Part shown: piece after piece, positions 57,839 through 64,000 of the stretch
Layout of the letters: each line of letters begins with the position of its first letter
Position numbering within the stretch: the stretch's first letter is position 1
Translations under genes and position numbers: made by a program
Notes under the pieces: model-generated
Database searches by the model: none
Seen by the model: only the letters and a program-made list of their open reading frames with translations
What the model was told of the DNA's origin: nothing
Source: an uncultured Candidatus Saccharibacteria bacterium
GTDB taxonomy: Bacteria > Patescibacteriota > Saccharimonadia > Saccharimonadales > Saccharimonadaceae
Reading direction: 5' to 3'
NCBI GenBank assembly: GCA_947305705.1
Contig: CAMZEB010000001.1
Location: 186,001-250,000, forward strand
Length of the DNA stretch: 64,000 nucleotides

Positions 57839-58525
57839 GTGAAGAAAATAAGCTTATTAGTAATAGCGGTAGTAGCGGCATTTATGGCAACTATTACGCC
57901 AGTTACTGTGGCGGCTGATGATGGAACGAGCGGCTGTAACACAAGTTTTTTGGGGTTGAGGACTTGGTATGCTAACTTGACTAACGGAAGCTGTGAAATA
58001 AAGAGTCCAGAGGAAGCATTTCCTGGGGACCATGATAATAAGGCTACTGATGTCAAAAAGTATGTTTGGACAATTGCGATGAATATTGTAAGCATGGTGC
58101 TCGGAATTGTCGGGTATCTGGCAATCGGCTTAGTAATGTGGGGTGGCATCCAATATATTATCGGGCAAGGCGATGTTGAGAAGTCTAAAAAAGGTAAAAA
58201 GACAATAACGAATGCCGTCATCGGCTTGGTAATAGTAATGTCGGCGTCGATTATTTCTGGTACGGTTTCAGATATCGTGAGTGGAGCGGCGGCTAAAACG
58301 TCGTCGAAAGAATTTTTCTTGGAAATTTTCAACCAGGTCATAGTATGGACTGGGGTGGTGGCGGTTATTATGGTGATATGGGGCGGTATTCAATATATCA
58401 CTTCTACTGGTAATCCAGCTGGTATTTCGAAGGCGAAGAATACTATTATGTATTCCATGATTGGTTTATTGATTGTGATTTTTGCAGCAACGATAGTTAA
58501 TACAGTAGTAGGAGCAATGGGATGA
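57839..58525 (+). CDS. T4SS pilin-like protein with two tandem pilin domains
   Basis: two copies of GxxxxxxxxWGGIQYIxxxGxxxxxxKxKxTIxxxxIGLxIV. Confidence 0.8.
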   Translation: MKKISLLVIAVVAAFMATITPVTVAADDGTSGCNTSFLGLRTWYANLTNGSCEIKSPEEAFPGDHDNKATDVKKYVWTIAMNIVSMVLGIVGYLAIGLVMWGGIQYIIGQGDVEKSKKGKKTITNAVIGLVIVMSASIISGTVSDIVSGAAAKTSSKEFFLEIFNQVIVWTGVVAVIMVIWGGIQYITSTGNPAGISKAKNTIMYSMIGLLIVIFAATIVNTVVGAMG

Positions 58526-58923
58526 AAAAAGTAATTGCGATTATTGCGGCGCTATTTATAGCGTTGTCGACACTTTCGTGCAGTGTATATGCAAGCAAAA
58601 CTATAAGGATTGATGATGCAAGTAATGATGCATGCAAGGTGGCTAATCCTGACCCTCTGATATGTGGGAAAAAAGGTGAGGCTGATGCGAATGCGAGGAT
58701 AGGTTCTATTCTAAATGCTGTCTATGGGTTCGTAGGGGTGTTGGCAGTAATCGTGATAGTGATTGGTGGTGTTATGTATATGACATCGGCTGGCGATCCG
58801 GCGAAGGTGGCGCGTGCGAAGACGACGATTATGTATGCGGTGATTGGTCTAGTTGTGGTACTACTAGCCTTTGCGATAACGACTTTTGTGATAAACGCTA
58901 CGGGAGGAAAGACGAATGGATAA
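58522..58923 (+). CDS. T4SS pilin (VirB2-like)
   Basis: signal peptide; VLAVIVIVIGGVMYMTSAGDPAKVARAKTTIMYAVIGLVVVLLAFAITTFVI. Confidence 0.85.
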   Translation: MKKVIAIIAALFIALSTLSCSVYASKTIRIDDASNDACKVANPDPLICGKKGEADANARIGSILNAVYGFVGVLAVIVIVIGGVMYMTSAGDPAKVARAKTTIMYAVIGLVVVLLAFAITTFVINATGGKTNG

Positions 58924-59206
58924 AATTGGCAGCATAGCTGAGCAGACAAAAGGAATTGCGGAGCAGAATGGGACGGGGACGGATGTAAATACAGGAATTA
59001 ATAATCTATTGAACGTTACTTTTACTGTTATAGGCGTTTTAGCGGTCATTGTGATTATTATTGGTGGTATTTATTATGCCACTTCGCAGGGTGATTCTGC
59101 GAAGGTTAAAAGAGGCAAGGATACAATTCTATACGGAGTGGTCGGTTTGGTTATTGCTCTGCTTGCTATAGGGGTAGTAAACTTTGTACTAAAGGATGTA
59201 TTTTGA
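58916..59206 (+). CDS. T4SS pilin (VirB2-like), no obvious signal peptide
   Basis: VIGVLAVIVIIIGGIYYATSQGDSAKVKRGKDTILYGVVGLVIALLAIGVVNFVL. Confidence 0.85.
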   Translation: MDKIGSIAEQTKGIAEQNGTGTDVNTGINNLLNVTFTVIGVLAVIVIIIGGIYYATSQGDSAKVKRGKDTILYGVVGLVIALLAIGVVNFVLKDVF

Positions 59207-59284
59207 AAAATGCAATAATCATTGTATTAAATGTTTTTAATATGATATTATTAAGGTAAAGGAACTTTTTATAAAAGGAGAAAA

Positions 59285-59635
59285 ATGGATATTATAAAAT
59301 TTATTGCAAGTACAGTGAAGGATAATACTAATGCTGCAGATGCGACTGGCGCATCTTCTAAAGCTCAAACTGCAGTAGACGAGCTTGCTAAAAATACTGG
59401 TGCCAGCAGTAACTTAAACGATGGTGTCAAATGGATTATTAACGGCATTATTACTGTTGTCGGTGTTGTTGCTGTTATTATGATTATTCTCGGCGGTATT
59501 AACTATGCCACTTCGCAGGGTGATGCTGCTAAGGTCAAAAAAGGTAAGGATACTATTCTCTACGGTATCATTGGCTTAGTCATCGTTATTTTGGCATTTG
59601 CAATCGTTAACTTTGTTCTTGGCGCATTGAAATAA
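59285..59635 (+). CDS. T4SS pilin (VirB2-like), candidate major pilin
   Basis: VVGVVAVIMIILGGINYATSQGDAAKVKKGKDTILYGIIGLVIVILAFAIVNFVLGALK; own upstream region, AAAAGGAG RBS and strong terminator. Confidence 0.85.
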   Translation: MDIIKFIASTVKDNTNAADATGASSKAQTAVDELAKNTGASSNLNDGVKWIINGIITVVGVVAVIMIILGGINYATSQGDAAKVKKGKDTILYGIIGLVIVILAFAIVNFVLGALK

Positions 59636-59647
59636 TAGATAAATTTT

Positions 59648-59676
59648 AATCTCCAGCTTCGGCTGGAGATTTTTGT
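59648..59676 (+). terminator. rho-independent terminator with UUCG tetraloop
   Basis: TCTCCAGC-TTCG-GCTGGAGA-TTTTTG. Confidence 0.9.
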
Positions 59677-59681
59677 GTCAT

Positions 59682-59714
59682 AAAAAATACCTCGTTTGTT
59701 GCGAGGTATTTTTG
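59682..59714 (-). terminator. rho-independent terminator of hsp20
   Basis: AATACCTCG-CAACAAA-CGAGGTATTTTTT on minus strand. Confidence 0.8.
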
Positions 59715-59727
59715 AAGTAACAGTTGG

Positions 59728-60243
59728 TTAGTTGATGGTGATGCGCTTTGGTTCTTCGACCTTTTCCTTTTCGAAGGCGATAGTGAGAACGCCATCTTTG
59801 AGGACTGCTTCGACGCCATCTTCTACAACTTGCACTGGGAGTGCGATGGTGCGGCTAAATTCGCCCCAATAGCACTCTTGGATATGCCACTGCGTGGCAT
59901 TGGTGTCGTCGCCGCCGCTAAGGACGCCGGAAATCGTAAGGATGTTGTCGGAAATCGATACATCGAGATCTTTGCGTTCGATGCCTGCGGTGCGGGCTTT
60001 GATGATAAGTTTGTCGGCAGTTTCGTAAACATCAACGGCGAGCTGGCCAGGGAGATTTTCGGTTTCGTCTTCCCAGTTTTCTTCGGTGGTTTCTGTTTCT
60101 GCTACGTATTCTTCTTCGACTGGAGCGTCGTCTGCGGATTCCACCAATCCATCGTCTGACAAACCAGCGTTGCCTTCTTCCTCGGAAAGGAAGGCGGCTG
60201 TGAGCTCATCGTCTAAGCTCATTTCGTCTTGTTTGCGAGCCAT
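59728..60243 (-). CDS. Hsp20/alpha-crystallin family small heat-shock protein
   Basis: LAVDVYETADKLIIKARTAGIERKDLDVSISDNILTISG...EFSRTIALPVQV..EAVLKDGVLTIAFEK; GGAGGAG before ATG 60243. Confidence 0.9.
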   Translation of the reverse strand: MARKQDEMSLDDELTAAFLSEEEGNAGLSDDGLVESADDAPVEEEYVAETETTEENWEDETENLPGQLAVDVYETADKLIIKARTAGIERKDLDVSISDNILTISGVLSGGDDTNATQWHIQECYWGEFSRTIALPVQVVEDGVEAVLKDGVLTIAFEKEKVEEPKRITIN

Positions 60244-60328
60244 AGTTATTACTCCTCCACTATTTACACTCTTAAGCTTTATTATATGGGGCTTCAAATG
60301 TAAAATCAAGAGAAAGGAGGTAAATGTT

Positions 60329-60970
60329 GTGAAAAATACAATAATTAGAAACATGAGCGAAATGCTCTGTCCCCATATCTGTATAGGTTGTGGAAAAGCT
60401 GGTGGAATACTGTGTAAATGTTGTAAAAATTACATCATAGATAAGCACGAGCGGCGTTGTTTGAACTGCGGCGGATGACTAGTTGATGACATTTGTCAGA
60501 GCTGTTCGCTTCCCTTTACTAAGCAATATTGTGTTGGTGAGCGGAAGGGTGTGCTAAAAGATTTGATAGAAATTTATAAATATCAGTCGGTGCGAGCGGC
60601 GAGCTATGAGTTGGCGGAGCTTCTGGATAGTGTTATTTATGATGAATATGTGCTAGTTCCCCTGCCGACGATTCGACGGCATATTCGCGAGAGAGGCTTT
60701 GATCATATTGGGCTGGTGTGCAAAAAGATGAAAAATCCGATGGAAAAAGTACTCAATCGTGAGAAAGATTATGTTCAAGTTGGCGCAGACGTGAAAATGA
60801 GGCGGGAGCAAGCAAAGGGTGCGTATAGTGCAAAAAATGTGAGTGCTGACAAAAAGTACTTGCTGGTCGATGACGTGTGGACGACTGGTAGCTCGATGAT
60901 GGCTGCGTGTGAGGCGATGCGGTTTGCGGGAACAAAAAACCTCGCAATTGCAGTAATTGCGAGGAGTTAA
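60329..60970 (+). pseudogene. ComF-family protein interrupted by a single in-frame TGA at 60476-60478
   Basis: zinc-finger part CPHICIGCGKAGGILCKCC...RRCLNCGG* and PRTase part YLLVDDVWTTGSSMMAACEAMR are in one frame (214 codons) from GTG 60329 with AAAGGAGG. Confidence 0.8.
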
Positions 60971-60976
60971 GGTCTA

Positions 60977-61390
60977 TTAGACAGTGGTTTCGCCGCCAAC
61001 TGCGTTAATGACGAAGTTGACGATAGCGTAAGAAAGAATAGAGATAATAAGACCGATGATAGCATACATGATGGTATTCTTGGCATCGGTGACTTTTTTG
61101 CTGTCGCCGCTAGAAACGACATAGCGGAGACCGCCGAAGATAAGCATGATAACAGAGATGATACCTACTGCAAAGAGGACAGTGTTAGTGATTTTCGTAA
61201 AGACACCATCTGCGCCTACGAGTTCGGATGGCATGCCAGAACCTTTTGCAGCGTTTGCACCTGCCTGAGCTGGGTTCTCTACTGTAGTTTCGGCTCCTGC
61301 TTCTGCAGCCATAACGCGACCGGCCATTAGGGTGACAGCGGTGGCGGCACCAGTTACTACCTGGCTAGCTTTTTTGAAGAATTTTTTCAT
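60977..61390 (-). CDS. T4SS pilin-like protein with signal peptide
   Basis: VTLMAGRVMAAEA signal; VGIISVIMLIFGGLRYVVSSGDSKKVTDAKNTIMYAIIGLIISILSYAIVNFVINA. Confidence 0.83.
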   Translation of the reverse strand: MKKFFKKASQVVTGAATAVTLMAGRVMAAEAGAETTVENPAQAGANAAKGSGMPSELVGADGVFTKITNTVLFAVGIISVIMLIFGGLRYVVSSGDSKKVTDAKNTIMYAIIGLIISILSYAIVNFVINAVGGETTV

Positions 61391-61526
61391 GCTTGTTTTC
61401 TAATAATCCTTAAAGTTAACATTATTATATAACAAAAACGCAATTATTGTCTAGTTTGGTAATATGCGGCGGAAGTGGATTTTCTTTTGCAATGAACGGT
61501 GAAAATATGGTAAAATAAGGTGTATT

Positions 61527-61619
61527 GGAGGGTTACCCAAGTGGCTGAAGGGGACGGTTTGCTAAATCGTTAGACTGGCGAAAGCTGGTGCGAGAGTTCG
61601 AATCTCTCACCCTCCGCCA
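61527..61619 (+). tRNA. tRNA-Ser(GCT)
   Basis: acceptor GGAGGGT/ACCCTCC, anticodon loop TTGCTAA, long variable arm, encoded CCA. Confidence 0.95.
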
Positions 61620-61690
61620 AAAGATGCTCTAGTTAGGGCATTTTTTGATGGGTTTTTGTGTTATTACGCTTGTGCTATAATGAAATTACT

Positions 61691-62155
61691 ATGGCTAGTG
61701 ATACGATTGTGAACTGGGAAGCTCGCGAATTTATTGAATATAAGAAAAACGGCTTATGGTATTTTGGATTTGCCGTTGTTGTAATCGCATTTTGCGGGGT
61801 GGCGATATGGCTAAAACAGTGGTCATTTTTGGTTCTTGTGATTGTCGCGGCCATCGCTTTGCTGACGTATATTATGCGTCCACCAAGGATGATTCATTAT
61901 TCCCTATCTAGCAAGGGACTTTCAGAAGGAAATAATCTGCACGCCTTTAGTGAGTTTAAGTCGTTTGGTGTTTTGAATGAAAATAATCACTATTGCATTA
62001 TGCTGGTTCCGAAGAAACGCTTTGGAACGAGGGTGCGTGTTTATTTCCCTGAAACAGAGGGAGAGCAAATCGTAGATGTCTTTGGTATGCATTTGCCAAT
62101 GGAGCCGGTGAAGCTTGATATGCTCGATCGCTTGGTGCGTTTCTTGCGCATATAG
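61691..62155 (+). CDS. hypothetical membrane protein (two TM)
   Basis: NWEAREFIEYKKNGLWYFGFAVVVIAFCGVAIWLKQWSFLVLVIVAAIALLTYI; TATAAT upstream; start 61691. Confidence 0.7.
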   Translation: MASDTIVNWEAREFIEYKKNGLWYFGFAVVVIAFCGVAIWLKQWSFLVLVIVAAIALLTYIMRPPRMIHYSLSSKGLSEGNNLHAFSEFKSFGVLNENNHYCIMLVPKKRFGTRVRVYFPETEGEQIVDVFGMHLPMEPVKLDMLDRLVRFLRI

Positions 62156-62207
62156 ACATTAGCGTGTTATTATTGAAATAGTAAAAGATTAGATAAAGGG
62201 TGGAAAA

Positions 62208-62687
62208 ATGGACCAAACAAATACTGCGACTCCAGATGAGTTGCAACAAGCAATAAATAATATTACAAATCCGAGCAACAATACTGCTAATGATGCGGTT
62301 GCGGCTGTGACGGAGAGCGTTGCGGCGGCGAACGATGTGCCTGATCTTGGCACGCCACCAGCACCTGTGGTTCCTGACATTGCGCCTGCGGCTCCGGCTG
62401 CTCCAGTGATGCCAGAAGGCAAAGCTGTATATGGTGATCCAGATTTGGACCGCGTGAAGTCGATGGCACTTTCTGATTTGCGCCCAATTATCGAGAGCAT
62501 CGATATTGAACCAGAGAAAAAATTCAAGATTTACAAAGAGATTATTGATTTGACAGAAGATAAGGCTTGCATTGAGCCGGCTTATAACGCGGCCAAGAAC
62601 ATTGCTGACCAAGCTGTCAAAGCTGATGCATTGCTCTATATTGTCGATACGATTGACAGGCTTGGTATTCCAGTTCAGCAGAACTAA
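62208..62687 (+). CDS. hypothetical protein, Ala/Pro-rich N-terminus
   Basis: complete ORF with upstream AAAGGGTGG and downstream terminator. Confidence 0.65.
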   Translation: MDQTNTATPDELQQAINNITNPSNNTANDAVAAVTESVAAANDVPDLGTPPAPVVPDIAPAAPAAPVMPEGKAVYGDPDLDRVKSMALSDLRPIIESIDIEPEKKFKIYKEIIDLTEDKACIEPAYNAAKNIADQAVKADALLYIVDTIDRLGIPVQQN

Positions 62688-62710
62688 TAATTTGAATATC
62701 TAATCTTTAA

Positions 62711-62744
62711 AAAGATTCCGCTTGTTTAGGCGGAATCTTCTTTT
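62711..62744. terminator. rho-independent terminator
   Basis: GATTCCGC-TTGTTTAG-GCGGAATC then TTCTTTT. Confidence 0.8.
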
Positions 62745-62761
62745 GTGGTTTGTTAGGCGGA

Positions 62762-64000
62762 TTAGTAGAGACCGCCACCCATACTAGCGGCAGCTGCGGC
62801 TTCGTCCTTGTTTGGGAGTTCTACGATGAGAGCACCCATTGTAATGGTCGTTGCAGCGATGCTGACGGCATTTTGAACTGCTTCGCGAGTGACGCGAGCT
62901 GGATCAACGACGCCAGCTTTCTTGAGGTCAACGAGGCCTTTTTCTGGTGACATTACGTTGATGCCCTGCCCGTTTGGAGCAGATTCGACTTGAGCAAGGA
63001 GAGCTTGAGCATTAAGGCCAGCGTTTTCCATAATTTGAATAAATGGTGCTTTGAGGGCGTTTTTGAGGATAGTGGCGCCAGCGTTGTCATCTTTGATGTT
63101 TTTTGCGAGGTTGACGAGAGTTACGCCGCCGCCTGGAACAATACCTTCATCGAGAGCGGCTTTGGTTGCGGCAACAGCGTCGTCGACGCGATATTTTTTC
63201 TCATCAATCTCAGTTTCGGTAGCGCCACCGACCTTAATAACGGCAACTTTGCCAGCAAGAGCGGCTGCACGCTTATTGAACTGCTCAGTTTCGTAATCGG
63301 ACATAGCGGCTTCGGCTTGGGCTTTGATATCTGCAATGCGAGCTTTGACTTCGCGAGTATCGCCAGCGCCATTAATAATAGTGGTTTGATCTTTGGTGGC
63401 AATAATCTTGCGAGCCTGACCGAGAATTTCGAGACCGCAATCGTCGAGACTCATACCCTTTTCGCTAGAGATAACGGTTGCGCCGGTAAGAATTGCGATA
63501 TCTTCCATAATTTGTTTGCGGTTTTCGCCGAAGGCTGGAGCCTTGAGAACGAGAGTATTAAAGACGCCTTTGAGCTTGTTGAGGACGAGGACAGAAAGGG
63601 CCTCGCCTTCGACGTCTTCGGCGATGATGACGAGGTCTTTGCGGCCGGCTTGAGCCATCTTTTCGAGGAACGGAACAATGTCGTTGACGGCGCTTATTTT
63701 CTTATCTGTGATAAGGATTTCTGGTTTATCGAAAATAGCTTCTTGGCGCTGCGTGTCGGTGATAAAGAATGGCGATGCGTAGCCTTTGTCGTAAGTGTAG
63801 CCTTCGGTAATTTCAGATTGCATTTCGAGGCCTTGACCTTGTTCAACGGTCACAACGCCTTCTTTGCCGATCTTTGAGATGACATTTGCGATAAGCTTGC
63901 CAATTTCGGCGTCGCCGGCAGAGATAGTGGCAACTTCGGCAACTTTGCCATCGTCGCCTTCGATTTGTTCAGCGGTGGCGTTGATGCCCTTTATGATTTC
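62762..64000 (-). CDS. groEL: chaperonin GroEL (5' end beyond window)
   Basis: VVTVEQGQGLEMQSEITEGYTYDKGYASPFF, GATVISSEKGMSLDD, DDAVAATKAALDEGIVPGGG; frame open to window end. Confidence 0.97.
   Translation of the reverse strand, partial: EIIKGINATAEQIEGDDGKVAEVATISAGDAEIGKLIANVISKIGKEGVVTVEQGQGLEMQSEITEGYTYDKGYASPFFITDTQRQEAIFDKPEILITDKKISAVNDIVPFLEKMAQAGRKDLVIIAEDVEGEALSVLVLNKLKGVFNTLVLKAPAFGENRKQIMEDIAILTGATVISSEKGMSLDDCGLEILGQARKIIATKDQTTIINGAGDTREVKARIADIKAQAEAAMSDYETEQFNKRAAALAGKVAVIKVGGATETEIDEKKYRVDDAVAATKAALDEGIVPGGGVTLVNLAKNIKDDNAGATILKNALKAPFIQIMENAGLNAQALLAQVESAPNGQGINVMSPEKGLVDLKKAGVVDPARVTREAVQNAVSIAATTITMGALIVELPNKDEAAAAASMGGGLY

Noticed and set aside
60329-60970. Alternative genetic code (UGA = Gly, as in Absconditabacteria/Gracilibacteria) to explain the comF TGA
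   Set aside because: TGA is used as a genuine terminator elsewhere (e.g. 58523-58525 in the ATGA overlap, 59206 end), and no other recognised gene contains internal TGA
62990-63877. 295-aa plus-strand ORF opposite groEL
   Set aside because: Antisense shadow of the conserved groEL frame
1-64000. CRISPR array, rRNA operon, transposase/integrase or prophage
   Set aside because: No regularly spaced direct repeats, rRNA-like sequence, or recognisable transposase/integrase/phage structural ORFs were seen; the lysozyme-like module at 45574-47391 is part of a T4SS-linked protein

Overview
The window looks like a chromosomal segment of a Patescibacteria/CPR bacterium, most likely Candidatus Saccharibacteria (TM7). 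That taxon is an inference from protein style and gene content. The standard code (11) fits. Main blocks: (1) 74-14752, a surface-polysaccharide locus (Wzy-like ligase/polymerase, GT2/GT4 enzymes, Wzm/Wzt ABC exporter, WecB epimerase, GtrA/GtrB-like pair, polyprenyl sugar-phosphate transferase) enclosing an LGFP-repeat wall-associated protein. (2) 14778-29635, housekeeping and regulatory genes (LexA-like HTH, MurC-like ligase, aspS, smpB, dus, galE) plus a lipoprotein and a giant membrane protein. (3) tRNA-Pro(TGG) and an orphan-gene patch. (4) rpsT with a long Lys/Ala/Pro tail, a DHH-like protein, RNase H, an LCP protein, then the conserved origin block jag-yidC-rnpA-rpmH-dnaA-dnaN-recF. (5) 44672-59635, a type IV secretion-like locus (VirB6-like, PrgI, TraC/VirB4 N-like, VirB4 ATPase, second giant membrane protein, three-module wall hydrolase, divergent array of VirB2-like pilins). 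(6) Hsp20, comF interrupted by one in-frame TGA, another pilin-like gene, tRNA-Ser(GCT), and groEL running off the window end. Most notable signals: many genes with a perfect -10 box exactly 6 nt (or 7-8 nt) before the ATG, implying leaderless mRNAs; an oriented array of TTTTRCRCA motifs between dnaA and dnaN (candidate oriC); the expanded pilin family and paired giant membrane proteins of the T4SS-like locus; and the comF in-frame UGA. No database searches or computations were run; family names come from recognised motifs.
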